From Paenibacillus tritici (lineage in GTDB: Bacteria; Bacillota; Bacilli; Paenibacillales; Paenibacillaceae), in the NCBI RefSeq assembly GCF_013204885.1, contig NZ_JABMKX010000019.1:1-64000 (forward strand): a stretch of 64,000 nt of DNA, read 5' to 3'. Positions 16,070 to 24,191 of the stretch are shown one piece after another (the first letter of the stretch is position 1; each line of letters begins with the position of its first letter). Below the pieces are notes generated by a model. That model saw nothing but the letters and a program-made list of their open reading frames with translations. It was not told the DNA's origin and ran no database searches. A program made the translations under genes and the position numbers.

Positions 16070-17080
16070 CTAATCAATATTGGCGATCTTCCACTCCCCC
16101 TGCTTGTTCGGAAGCAAGGAAATCTCGTAGGTCCCGTCCGTAATATAGCCCTCGGAGGTCATAGAGGTATAATTGATATAGAAACCGGCCCGTTTGGCTC
16201 CCTCAATAGGAATCCCTACAACGGTCAGCTCATTGAAGCGGTAGACCCTCTTATTATCCAGTAAGAACTGCAAAGCTTCATTAAGCTGCGGTGAATACAT
16301 AGTTGCTGCGAATTTCTCTTTGTCCTTGGCTGCCCAGGCTGCAATACAGTCCAGCGTTTCCTGGAGCGCTTGCTTGTTGCCCGCACTGCTGCCTACATCA
16401 GGAGCCTTTAGGAACACGCCCGGAGTAATTGGCGGTTGTTTCGCCATGTATTCAATACCGCCTAGCATAGATACGAAGAGCGGAAGCAGCTTGTCTTGTT
16501 GGTCTCCCTGAATATGAATTTCGGCCCGGTAAGTATCCTTTTTGGCGGTGAAAACAAATGCTTCGACCCTTCGGCTCCCCTCCACCCTGCTCCCGGCGTA
16601 TTCCTTGTACTTCAGCAGCCGCTGGTCCGTACCCGGTACAAATTCACCCTCGGCAGCTGCCGTTGTGGCCGGATCAAGCTTAAGGAAAGTAACATAGTTC
16701 TGTTTGTCCGCTGTCCCCCAGGCGGTTCTCCCGTCCTGTTCAAAACGGATCATCGTCTCCGGCAGGAATAATCCGAGCGGCAATGTCTGATCTGCGGAGT
16801 AATCCGCTTGGATATTCACCCCATCCAGCTCATAGCCTCTGCCGCTTCCCGAATACTCCGGTACTTCAGGAAGCAGCGCCACTGATTGGACAGCAGGCGC
16901 AGCTGTTGCAGTCGGTGAGGGCGCGACTGTTACAGCTGCTGATACTGTGGCCGTTGCTGACGGCTGTGCGGTACCCTCTGTACCGGCAGAATCCTGATTC
17001 GCTGCATTGCTGCAGCCTGCGCTGAGTGCTAAAGCAATAGCCATGCAGCCCATTCCAAATAAGCTTGTATGCTTGGACAA
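16070..17080 (-). CDS. lipoprotein of unknown function
   Basis: This encodes 336 residues from TTG 17080, with GAGGTGAT just upstream. A GTG at 17089 overlaps that site. The signal peptide ends in lipobox LSAGC, followed by a low-complexity Ala/Thr/Pro/Ser linker of about 50 residues typical of surface-tethered proteins. The remaining domain has no motif I recognise; segments such as 'GYELDGVNIQADYSADQTLP' and 'FYINYTSMTSEGYITDGTYE' suggest beta structure. It is probably anchored to the outer face of the membrane. It is a single gene, with the palindromic terminator downstream. Confidence 0.75.
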   Translation of the reverse strand: MSKHTSLFGMGCMAIALALSAGCSNAANQDSAGTEGTAQPSATATVSAAVTVAPSPTATAAPAVQSVALLPEVPEYSGSGRGYELDGVNIQADYSADQTLPLGLFLPETMIRFEQDGRTAWGTADKQNYVTFLKLDPATTAAAEGEFVPGTDQRLLKYKEYAGSRVEGSRRVEAFVFTAKKDTYRAEIHIQGDQQDKLLPLFVSMLGGIEYMAKQPPITPGVFLKAPDVGSSAGNKQALQETLDCIAAWAAKDKEKFAATMYSPQLNEALQFLLDNKRVYRFNELTVVGIPIEGAKRAGFYINYTSMTSEGYITDGTYEISLLPNKQGEWKIANID

Positions 17081-17131
17081 TAGAATCACCTCAGTTACCA
17101 GACGCTGGAAACTGACAGAAGTTGCGCAGAG

Positions 17132-17641
17132 CTATTTTTTAACCCTATTAATATTTAATGTGTTGAAGTATTGGCTGGGATTGCCTTGCCGGGCGTTGAA
17201 CCGCTCTTTGAATTCGCCGCCGGTATACGCCCCGATGACCCGGTGCCAGAAGTCCCGCGCAGGGGTATTCGCCCGAATCTGCGACACCTTCCAAGCACCA
17301 GGGAACATATCGAATAACCGGTGGGCTGCCCAGGTTCCTACACCGCTGCGGCGGTATTGCTGCATCACGAAAAATTCCGTCATATAGAACTCGCCCTCCG
17401 GGTCACGCAAAAGGCGGTCTATTAAGGCAAATCCGGCGATATTGCCGTTTACCGTGAAGAGATAGGCAAATTTGTTTTTGCCGCTGTTCCAGTACGCCTC
17501 CAGTCCAGGATACGAAGGAAACAACCCTTCCCGGTCTACTTGCAGCTCAAGATACCGGGTGAAGTCATACAAATAAAACTGCATCAATCTGCTTATGATC
17601 TGCTTCTGCTCTTTAGGAACCAGCTCGATTCCAAGTTCCAT
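17132..17641 (-). CDS. GNAT-family N-acetyltransferase
   Basis: This encodes 169 residues. Acetyl-CoA-binding motif A is 'EFFVMQQYRRSGVGTWAAHR' at about 100-120 (R-x-x-G-V-G), preceded by the beta strand 'YLFTVNGNIAGFALIDRL'. The C-terminal 'FWHRVIGAYTGGEF' matches the usual motif B segment. The acceptor substrate is unknown. ATG 17641 has AGAGGTGA 5 nt upstream; a GTG 9 nt earlier overlaps it. It is transcribed in the same direction as the lipoprotein gene but separated by 51 bp. Confidence 0.88.
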   Translation of the reverse strand: MELGIELVPKEQKQIISRLMQFYLYDFTRYLELQVDREGLFPSYPGLEAYWNSGKNKFAYLFTVNGNIAGFALIDRLLRDPEGEFYMTEFFVMQQYRRSGVGTWAAHRLFDMFPGAWKVSQIRANTPARDFWHRVIGAYTGGEFKERFNARQGNPSQYFNTLNINRVKK

Positions 17642-17796
17642 CAGGTTCACCTCTAGCTTTTTCGTTACTTCACATCATATAACTTTGTTACATGCGGATC
17701 AAGGCTTGTCCTCTTCCCGGCCCGATTCCGGTCGTTCACCTGCCCAAAACATGCTAAAATAGAAGACATCCCTCCCCTTGGGAAACAACAAAGAAG

Positions 17797-18900
17797 GTGA
17801 AGCTCATCAGTATTCAAAAGACGACCGACCGTATAAATCTGGATCAGCGGCTGCCGCAGATGCCCTGGTTTGTTCAGCAGTTCATTGATTATAAGCGTCC
17901 GGATCTGTCCCCCTCTACTCTGCTGGAGTATATCCGGGACTATGAATCCTTTTTCGGATGGCTGCGGGGTGAAGGTCTGTCCGTGGCGGCCAGCAATGCT
18001 GAGATTACCCTGCTCGATCTGGAGACACTCCATATGGACAGCATTGTCGGCTACCGCCTGTATCTGACTACCCGGGCCGAGAAGGCCAATACGCGTGTTA
18101 CCGTGTCCCGCAAGCTGTCTGCGCTGCGCTCGCTGTTTCATTATCTGAGCCAGATTGCCGAGGATGAGAATTTCTACCCGCTGCTTAAGCGTAATATTAT
18201 GGCCAAGGTGGAGATCAAGCGGATTCATAAACCGAAGGATACAGCCGCCAAGCTCAAAGGAAAAATTCTGGAGGACGAGGAGCTGCTGGAGTTCGTGGGC
18301 TACATTTACGAAGGGTACGGCAAGGATGTGGAAGCCAATAAACAGGCTGCTTATTCCTGGCAGCTCAACCGTGAACGGGATGCCTGTATTGCCAGTCTGA
18401 TCCTGAACTCCGGCCTGCGCGTGTCCGAGGTGGTCAATCTCAATGCGGATGATCTGGATGTGAATAATAAGCTGCTGTATGTATTCCGCAAGGGTCATAA
18501 CGACGAGACCTTCAAGACACCGGTCTATTTCCGGGAGCAGGCCAAAGATGATCTCAGCTTATACTTAAGCCTCCGCCAGACCCGGTACAAGACGCCGAAA
18601 CGGGAAAAAGCCCTCTTCATCGCCCTTCCGAACGGCAGTACTGAAGGCAAACGGATGACCAAACGGGCGATCCAGGAGATGATCATCAAATACGCCAAAC
18701 GGTTCGGCAAACCTTATCTTACCGTGCATAAGCTGCGGCACTCCTTTGCCACTGACTATTACCTGCAAAATGATATTTACCGGACGAAGGAGCAGCTGGG
18801 GCACGCTTCAACGGAAACCACCGAAATCTATGCCCATCTCACGGATAAAACGATGTCCGAGGCGATTGAGCGCCGTCTGGATAATGAGCTTCCGCAGTAA
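17797..18900 (+). CDS. xerS: tyrosine recombinase XerS
   Basis: A 367-residue integrase-family protein. A core-binding SAM-like domain lies at about 20-130. All catalytic residues are present: Arg208 ('SGLRVSEV'), Lys232 ('FRKGHND'), His311 and Arg314 ('HKLRHSFA'), His336 ('LGHAST') and Tyr345 ('EIYAHL'). Length and the N-terminal 'LDQRLPQMPWFVQQFIDYK' fit XerS, which resolves chromosome dimers at a dif-type site in some Bacillota. The GTG at 17797 lies inside an AGAAGGTGA sequence that itself resembles the ribosome-binding site, so translation may start at the ATC (17806) or ATT (17812). It is complete, unlike the integrase remnant at 898. Confidence 0.88.
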   Translation: MKLISIQKTTDRINLDQRLPQMPWFVQQFIDYKRPDLSPSTLLEYIRDYESFFGWLRGEGLSVAASNAEITLLDLETLHMDSIVGYRLYLTTRAEKANTRVTVSRKLSALRSLFHYLSQIAEDENFYPLLKRNIMAKVEIKRIHKPKDTAAKLKGKILEDEELLEFVGYIYEGYGKDVEANKQAAYSWQLNRERDACIASLILNSGLRVSEVVNLNADDLDVNNKLLYVFRKGHNDETFKTPVYFREQAKDDLSLYLSLRQTRYKTPKREKALFIALPNGSTEGKRMTKRAIQEMIIKYAKRFGKPYLTVHKLRHSFATDYYLQNDIYRTKEQLGHASTETTEIYAHLTDKTMSEAIERRLDNELPQ

Positions 18901-18954
18901 CCTCTAGTCCTGCTTTTTTGACTCATACCTATTCTATTTATGGAGGAATCCCTC

Positions 18955-19836
18955 TTGTTTGATAATCACTTATATGCTGACCCTATTGATAATCCCGGCC
19001 AACCGGAGCTGCAATCGGACTGCCTGAGCTGCTTCGGGCTATGCTGCGCGGCGTTGCCGTTCTCTGTCTCCTCAGACTTCGCGATCGACAAGTCCGCCGG
19101 ACAGCCCTGCCCTAACCTGCGCGGAGACTTCCTCTGCGGCATCCACACGGAGTTAAGAGAACGCGGATTCCGGGGCTGCACCGTGTATGACTGCTTCGGA
19201 GCCGGGCAGAAGGTCTCCAATCTGACCTATGGCGGACGCGATTGGCGCCAGGCACCTGAAACGGCAGGACAGATGTTCGAGGTCTTCCCCGTGATGCGCC
19301 AGTTGCATGAACTGCTGTGGTACCTCCGTGAGGCCCTAGCCTTGCCGGGTGCAGATACCCTGCATGATCCACTCATGCAGATGCTGAAGAAGATCCTGGA
19401 GCTGACCACACTCAGCCCCGAAGAGCTGCTCCAGCTCAATGTGCCTGTTCACCGCGCTGAGGTTAACGAACTGCTGCTGCTTGCCAGTGAGCTTGCGCGT
19501 ACTGCTGCCCGCAAGCAGCTAACCCCGCCGCCTGGACGCCAAAAGAGCTACAGCCGTGGAGCGGATCTGATCGGCGCCAAGCTGCGCGGGGCCGATCTCC
19601 GCTGCCTCAGCTTGCGGGGCGCGTATCTGATCGCCGCCGATCTCAGCGGCGCCGACCTGCGGTATGCCGATCTGACCGGAGCGGACCTCCGCGACACGAA
19701 TCTCAGCGGCGCTGATCTGAGCAGCAGCCTGTTCCTCACTCAGGCGCAGCTGCAAGCCGCCAAGGGTAACCCGGCTACCAAGCTGCCGGAATCGCTTAGA
19801 CCTCCTGACCACTGGCTGCCGGCGGACCGTAATTAA
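18955..19836 (+). CDS. Cys-cluster (YkgJ-like) protein with C-terminal pentapeptide repeats
   Basis: This encodes 293 residues from TTG 18955, with GGAGG 8 nt upstream; the ATG at 18940 lacks a site. The N-terminal part has a CxxCxxxCC cluster ('CLSCFGLCC', about residues 23-31) plus single Cys near 52, 61, 75 and 80, like YkgJ-type metal-chelating proteins. The C-terminal part (about 205-275) is built of pentapeptide repeats A(D/N)LxG, for example 'GADLRYADLTGADLRDTNLS', which fold as a right-handed beta-helix. A metal site joined to a DNA-mimic-like helix is an uncommon pairing; the function is unknown. It lies 54 bp downstream of xerS and may share its transcript. Confidence 0.85.
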   Translation: MFDNHLYADPIDNPGQPELQSDCLSCFGLCCAALPFSVSSDFAIDKSAGQPCPNLRGDFLCGIHTELRERGFRGCTVYDCFGAGQKVSNLTYGGRDWRQAPETAGQMFEVFPVMRQLHELLWYLREALALPGADTLHDPLMQMLKKILELTTLSPEELLQLNVPVHRAEVNELLLLASELARTAARKQLTPPPGRQKSYSRGADLIGAKLRGADLRCLSLRGAYLIAADLSGADLRYADLTGADLRDTNLSGADLSSSLFLTQAQLQAAKGNPATKLPESLRPPDHWLPADRN

Positions 19837-19887
19837 TCACTTCGGCTTCGCAGGTCGCACTCCTGCTTTTAATTTCAGATCGTCAAC

Positions 19888-19920
19888 AACCCCGGGTGAT
19901 TTTACTATCCCGGGGTTATT
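19888..19920 (+). terminator. terminator after the pentapeptide gene
   Basis: AACCCCGGG (19888-19896) pairs perfectly with CCCGGGGTT (19909-19917). The following bases are ATT, so the T tract is short. It lies about 50 bp past the stop. Confidence 0.6.
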
Positions 19921-19970
19921 GCGTGTTCGGACGATTAGTTCAACCCTTACCCAATATTCTCAGCAAACCC

Positions 19971-19999
19971 TTGTTATTCTGAAGCCAATGTTTTATATT
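19971..19999 (+). promoter_or_regulatory. sigma-A-like promoter of the TetR/map unit
   Basis: TTGTTA (19971-19976), a 17-bp spacer, then TATATT (19994-19999). It lies 43 bp before the TetR start codon. Confidence 0.55.
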
Positions 20000-20041
20000 G
20001 ACATTGTAGCAGGTCAAAAACAAAAGAGGTGAACGGTCAAC

Positions 20042-20671
20042 ATGACTCCCCGTACGAAGGAACAAAACGAAGATATCCGTCTGCGGCGTCTGGCGCAAAT
20101 CCGGAAAGCTGCGGCGGATGTATTTTTGAATAAAGGCCCCTTGCTGGAAATCCGTGATGTGGCTGCTGAGGCCGGGCTCGGCTATGGTACGGTCTATCAT
20201 TATTACAGCAACAAAGGAGATTTACTTCACGACCTGCTGTGGGACGCGCTGGATCGGGCCGGAGAATGGCTCAAGCCCCCGCCGGATGTCCTGCTGGCGG
20301 GGCCGCTCAAAGTCGGCCTTAGCCTAAGTCCCGCCGCTGCGGCTGGCATCCGGCTGTTGCAGCTATGGGCGGAGGATCACGCCATGTATCTGCTATATAA
20401 GCAGGCCGGCGAAGGCTTTGCTATGCTGCCTGAAGCGCGCTCAGCTCCGCTCTTGGCCGAATTCCGCCGGGAGGTGCTGACTCCGCTGTCTGCGATGCTG
20501 GACCCGAGTCTTGCGGCCGACCGGGCTGCCGTTACCGCGGCAAACGCGGCGGAACCGGTGCATCATACGGAGATGCTGCTTGCCGCCTTAGCCGGCTGTG
20601 CCTCGCTCTCGCTCCGCCGCGGACAGTTGTTCGACGAAGCCCGGGATATCGTCCGGGTGCTGAAATTATAG
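20042..20671 (+). CDS. TetR/AcrR-family transcriptional regulator
   Basis: This encodes 209 residues. A helix-turn-helix lies at about 30-60 ('IRDVAAEAGLGYGTVYHYYS' then 'NKGDLLHDLLWDAL'). The C-terminal ligand-binding half is Ala/Leu-rich and helical. ATG 20042 follows AGAGGTGA. The gene ends 27 bp before map and reads the same way, so the regulator and the aminopeptidase probably share a transcript. Which ligand or target it has cannot be read; autoregulation from the promoter at 19971 is likely. Confidence 0.9.
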   Translation: MTPRTKEQNEDIRLRRLAQIRKAAADVFLNKGPLLEIRDVAAEAGLGYGTVYHYYSNKGDLLHDLLWDALDRAGEWLKPPPDVLLAGPLKVGLSLSPAAAAGIRLLQLWAEDHAMYLLYKQAGEGFAMLPEARSAPLLAEFRREVLTPLSAMLDPSLAADRAAVTAANAAEPVHHTEMLLAALAGCASLSLRRGQLFDEARDIVRVLKL

Positions 20672-20698
20672 AATCGTTAAGGAGCGGGATAATAACAG

Positions 20699-21445
20699 AT
20701 GATTATTCTAAAATCACCCAGGGAAATCGAAGAAATGAAGCAAGCCGGCCAAATCGTTGCGGATTGCTACCGTGAGGTGTCCAAAGTGATTGCACCCGGA
20801 ATCACCACCCTTGAGATCAATGACTTTGTTGCCAGACATATTACGAAGCTGGGCGGCAGGCAGTTCACCAAAGGCTACAATGGCTTCCCGGCCGAAACCT
20901 GTATCTCCATTAATGATGTTGTGGCCCACGGTATTCCTTCAAGCCGGGTCGTTATGGACGGTGACCTCCTGAAGCTTGACATCGTCGCCGAATACGGCGG
21001 CTGGTTCGGTGATTCGTGTATGAGCTATGCCGTCGGCAATATTGGGCCGGAGGCGCAAAAATTAATGCAGGTAACGAAGGAATGCCTGGATCTGGGAATC
21101 GCCCGGGCCATTCCAGGGGCGAGGCTGGGTGATATCACATCGGCCATTCAACAGCACGCGGAAGCGAACGGTTATTCCGTCGTGCGCGATCTGCTGGCGC
21201 ACGGCATCGGACGGAGCCTGCACGAGGAACCGAGCTACGTGCATATCGGCACCGCCGGCAAAGGTGTCCGCTTAAAGGAAGGCATGGTATTTACGATTGA
21301 ACCGATGATCAACGAAGGGACGTACCGCATCACGATAGACGATGATGAATGGACGGCAAGAACTGCCGACGGCAAGCTGTCGGCGCAATATGAGCATACG
21401 ATCGCAGTCACAGCGGACGGACCGCTGATTTTAACAGCCCAGTAA
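20699..21445 (+). CDS. map: type I methionine aminopeptidase
   Basis: A 248-residue enzyme that removes the initiator methionine from nascent proteins. All five metal ligands are visible: Asp94 ('LKLDIV'), Asp105 ('FGDSC'), His168 ('LAHGIG'), Glu201 ('FTIEPM') and Glu232 ('QYEHT'), plus substrate-contacting His77 ('VAHGIP'). No N-terminal zinc-finger extension is present, so this is the plain type Ia form. The main map gene of Bacilli usually sits with secY-adk in the ribosomal cluster; this copy follows a TetR gene, so it may be a second, regulated paralogue. AAGGAG precedes ATG 20699, and a strong terminator follows. Confidence 0.93.
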   Translation: MIILKSPREIEEMKQAGQIVADCYREVSKVIAPGITTLEINDFVARHITKLGGRQFTKGYNGFPAETCISINDVVAHGIPSSRVVMDGDLLKLDIVAEYGGWFGDSCMSYAVGNIGPEAQKLMQVTKECLDLGIARAIPGARLGDITSAIQQHAEANGYSVVRDLLAHGIGRSLHEEPSYVHIGTAGKGVRLKEGMVFTIEPMINEGTYRITIDDDEWTARTADGKLSAQYEHTIAVTADGPLILTAQ

Positions 21446-21508
21446 TGTATTCTTCAGAAATGTTTCAGGCAGTAACGTATCAGACAGAATAAGCAAGCTA
21501 AGTTATCG

Positions 21509-21553
21509 CCCTCCAGTTCTCTGTAGTCCAGGGAGCTGGAGGGTTTTCTTTTT
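21509..21553 (+). terminator. rho-independent terminator after map
   Basis: CCCTCCAG (21509-21516) pairs with CTGGAGGG (21536-21543), with further pairing inside (TCTCTG/CAGGGA). TTTTCTTTTT follows directly. Confidence 0.88.
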
Positions 21554-21659
21554 ACCTTTGTGACCGGGTTTTGTAGTAGCGGGGTTGAATGTTAATGCGT
21601 CATCAGTTGGTGTTGCTGGTAGAGTGCTAGAATATTTGAGGTTTGGGTTTGAATGTTTT

Positions 21660-21700
21660 TCTATTGTGAATTTTTCATATGATGAAATTACATAATTAAA
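21660..21700 (+). repeat. short interspersed repeat, copy 2
   Basis: CTATTGTGAATTTTTCATAT (21661-21680), followed by gATGAAATTACATAAT. It differs by one base from copy 1 (13592) and shares the longer tail GAAATTxCATAAT with copy 3 (21961). Confidence 0.75.
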
Positions 21701-21959
21701 TGCGAAAATCTGCAAAATGTTGCATCGAGTGCAATTTGTGGGCAACACTTTCTAAGCCTTTAATAGAAATGTTGCACGAAATGCAAGAATGTCACCATTC
21801 AGGTGCGAGAACATAGGAGAATGCTGTCATTACTGCAACAATTACAGGAAAGGGCCGATATCGCAGAAGGAATGTTGCATTTCAGGCAGGAATTCAGGCA
21901 GGGATGGTTGTGCAACAATAGATCCCCGGAACGGGCGCCTGAAGCCTAAGCGTGCATTA

Positions 21960-22000
21960 TCTATTATGAATTTTTCACATAGTGAAATTGCATAATTCTG
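21960..22000 (+). repeat. short interspersed repeat, copy 3
   Basis: CTATTATGAATTTTTCACAT (21961-21980) followed by aGTGAAATTGCATAAT. It is nearly identical to copy 2 over about 36 bp, 300 bp away in the same orientation. Confidence 0.75.
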
Positions 22001-22044
22001 TATCGTATCAATTATTCTGTATCGTGCCAAATTCGTGCTCTCCC

Positions 22045-22147
22045 AATCTGCATGCTATTCCGCCTGACATCCTATTTCAAATCTGCGTGCTATTCCACCT
22101 GAGGCCCTATTTCAGTTAACATGCTATTCCAACTAACGTGCTATTCC
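22045..22147 (+). repeat. 35-bp imperfect tandem repeat
   Basis: Unit 1 (22045-22079) and unit 2 (22080-22114) share the frame AATCTGCrTGCTATTCC, then CCTGA, three variable bases and CCTATTTCA. They are followed by shortened units with CATGCTATTCC and CGTGCTATTCC up to 22147. The word GTGCTATTCC/ATGCTATTCC occurs four times. It is non-coding and lies just past the 3' end of moeA. Confidence 0.75.
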
Positions 22148-22186
22148 ATCCCAATGATGTGCTTATCAACTCAGGCTCCCTGCTGT

Positions 22187-23479
22187 TCACCCTCTGATTT
22201 CACCCGGCAGCTTAAGCACTGTTACCTTGTCCCCGGCAGACAGTTGACCGCTGTCCGGCGGAATGATGATCAGGCAGTCGCTGTCTTTGATTGTAACTGT
22301 AACGGAAGATTCGTCTACGGCGGCTGGGTAAGCATATAGAACACCTTCACGGATCTCCAGACGGGCCCGGACAAACCGGGTGAAACGGTCTACCCGCTTA
22401 TATTCTGCACCCAGCCGCGCCGTCCATTCCGGCAAAAAGGGCTGTGCCGCTCCCTGCATCCACCCGATCACAGGCCGGGCAAACAGTTGAAATCCGACGA
22501 AGCAAGCACCCGGATTGCCTGACAAGGCCAGCAGGAGGGTTCCGCCGCGTACCGCAGCCGTTGTAACACTGCCCGGACGCATAGCTATTTTGTTGAACAG
22601 CATGTCACCGGTCTGCTCACGGACCAAATCCCCCATAATATCATAATCTCCAACGGATACGCCGCCTGTGGTAAGGACTAGATCATAGCTCTCCAGCGCC
22701 ATCTGCACTCTGCTCCGGGCCAGCTCCAGATCATCCATTATCGCTCCCAGCCTAACCGGTTCTCCGCCCGCCTCACGTATGAGCGCTTCCAGCATGGGGG
22801 AGTTGCTGTTGCGGATTTTACCCGGGGCTAAGGGCTCGTCCACCTCCAGCAGCTCGCTGCCGGTTGCGAACACCGCCACCTTCGGTCTGCGGCGAACCGG
22901 GACGTCCGGCACCCCCAAGGCTGCCAATACGGCAATGTCGCCGGCGCCGATTAATTTCCCTTCAGGCAATACCGGATCACCTGTACTAAGCTCCAGCCCG
23001 CAAGGAGTAATATGCTTCCCCGCCTCCAGCGGCCTGCGGATACCCACATAGGTGACTCCGTCCTCGATCCGGCTCTCTGTTGCCTCCAGCATGATCACCG
23101 TGTCTGCACCCCCGGGAACCTGCGCTCCCGTCATAATCCGTGCCGCGGTTCCTCGAGTAATCTCTCTTGACGCTACGGCACCGCAGGGAATCACTTCAAC
23201 AACTTCAAGCCACACCGTGTTAAGCTCTCCAGCTGCTGAGGTGTCTGCCGCAATAACGGCAAAACCGTCCATACTGGAACGGTCAAACGCCGGAAAAGGA
23301 TGCGGGGCATAGACCGGCTGAGCCAGATAACGCCCGCTGCTGCAAGTTAACGGAACCTCTTCATGGGTAAGCAGTGCAGCATAGGGCTTCAGCCGGGCCT
23401 GCGCCTCGGCAACCTGAAGCGCTGAGCGCTGAAATTTATCATTGATGTATTCCTTGTTATTGTTCTCTGGATTGGTCAC
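22187..23479 (-). CDS. moeA: molybdopterin molybdotransferase MoeA
   Basis: A 430-residue protein that inserts molybdate into adenylylated molybdopterin, the last step of molybdenum-cofactor synthesis. The MoeA N-terminal domain has 'PHPFPAFDRSSMDGFAV'. The central MoCF-biosynthesis domain has 'NSNSPMLEALIREAGGEP', 'LVLTTGGVSVGDYD' and 'LLALSGNPGACFVGF'. The C-terminal beta domain ends 'SAGDKVTVLKLPGE'. The start is GTG 23479 with AAGGAG upstream at somewhat long spacing. No other moa/mob gene is adjacent in the window. A candidate promoter lies at 23539-23566. Confidence 0.95.
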   Translation of the reverse strand: MTNPENNNKEYINDKFQRSALQVAEAQARLKPYAALLTHEEVPLTCSSGRYLAQPVYAPHPFPAFDRSSMDGFAVIAADTSAAGELNTVWLEVVEVIPCGAVASREITRGTAARIMTGAQVPGGADTVIMLEATESRIEDGVTYVGIRRPLEAGKHITPCGLELSTGDPVLPEGKLIGAGDIAVLAALGVPDVPVRRRPKVAVFATGSELLEVDEPLAPGKIRNSNSPMLEALIREAGGEPVRLGAIMDDLELARSRVQMALESYDLVLTTGGVSVGDYDIMGDLVREQTGDMLFNKIAMRPGSVTTAAVRGGTLLLALSGNPGACFVGFQLFARPVIGWMQGAAQPFLPEWTARLGAEYKRVDRFTRFVRARLEIREGVLYAYPAAVDESSVTVTIKDSDCLIIIPPDSGQLSAGDKVTVLKLPGEIRG

Positions 23480-23538
23480 TTACACAGTCACTCCTTCTAC
23501 TTCTGGTGGTTGTTTCCTGGTACTGCTCATTACGCCCT

Positions 23539-23566
23539 ATTCTAGCACGGGACCCGGCAAAGTAAA
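23539..23566 (-). promoter_or_regulatory. candidate sigma-A promoter of moeA
   Basis: On the minus strand TTTACT (23566-23561), a 16-bp spacer and TAGAAT (23544-23539) lie 60 bp upstream of the moeA start. Confidence 0.5.
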
Positions 23567-23604
23567 ATGAACTTCAGGTCCATTCATTCCGCTTAACCGC
23601 ACAG

Positions 23605-23643
23605 CAAAAAGGATGCACCCGCCTGTTACAGGCAAATGCACCC
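23605..23643 (-). terminator. terminator of the pspA/DUF350/DUF4178 operon
   Basis: On the minus strand GGGTGCATTTGCCTG pairs with CAGGCGGGTGCATCC, including G-T wobbles (23611-23643). TTTTTG follows. It lies 27 bp beyond the DUF4178 gene. Confidence 0.75.
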
Positions 23644-23669
23644 TTAGTTCAATCCTGCTTCCGTTAACC

Positions 23670-24185
23670 TCAGGAGGCGCGGATTACTCTTACATCAGCC
23701 GAAATAACTGCTTCACCCTCATAGAGCATGAATCGTCCATTCTGCCACTCCACGCGCAGCAGCCGCGAATCATCCGACTGGTATTGCCAGACATGCTGCT
23801 CCCCGCCGTTCATATAAGGAGTCTGCCCGGTAACGGCTGCATATCCTTCATACTCTTCCTCCAGATAAAAGGTCCGGTCATCCAGCTCCAGTGTAGCCGG
23901 AACCTCGGAAGGACTATCCAGACGCCCGTCGATCGGATGATACAATCGGTATTGCAGCTCCTCGCGCTCTTCGATATACAGATAGGCAATCCGGCTTCCG
24001 TCGCGCAGCGTCAGCACGGCGGCATTGCGGCCGCTGGTCTTCGTCCGGCCCGTTACTTCATAGGTTACCAGGGAGACTTCACAGATATCTCCGGGAGACA
24101 GGTCCAGCATGCTTTTGGGTGCTGCTGGCGCCTCCGGCTTCGAGAACAGATTACCGATTCTTTTCCAAAGACCCAAAACCATCAA
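23670..24185 (-). CDS. DUF4178 domain-containing protein
   Basis: This encodes 171 residues, soluble. After a short N-terminal linker, 'MLDLSPGDICEVSLVTYEVT' with 'YRLYHPIDGRL' and 'TFYLEEEYEGYAAVTG' matches the DUF4178 beta-rich domain. This family recurs beside PspA and DUF350 membrane proteins (YjfK/YjfL/YjfJ-like sets), so a role in membrane-stress handling is inferred. The gene starts 6 bp after the DUF350 stop, so the two are co-translated. It is the last gene before the terminator. Confidence 0.75.
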   Translation of the reverse strand: MMVLGLWKRIGNLFSKPEAPAAPKSMLDLSPGDICEVSLVTYEVTGRTKTSGRNAAVLTLRDGSRIAYLYIEEREELQYRLYHPIDGRLDSPSEVPATLELDDRTFYLEEEYEGYAAVTGQTPYMNGGEQHVWQYQSDDSRLLRVEWQNGRFMLYEGEAVISADVRVIRAS

Positions 24186-24191
24186 TCCTCC

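Larger units (their letters stand above)
21554..22044. repeat. non-coding stretch with recurrent ATGTTGCA words
   Basis: No gene is seen between map and moeA. ATGTTGCA occurs at 21717-21724, 21769-21776 and 21872-21879. Related TGCAA/TTGCA words are scattered between them, and two copies of a short interspersed repeat lie at 21660 and 21960. Small open frames here lack ribosome-binding sites. Confidence 0.55.

Noticed and set aside
17665-18498. A 277-codon open frame antisense to xerS
   Set aside because: XerS has all catalytic residues on the other strand; this frame has no motif and no start signal.
22045-22147. CRISPR array
   Set aside because: The 35-bp units are contiguous and degenerate, without unique spacers, and no cas gene is in the window.
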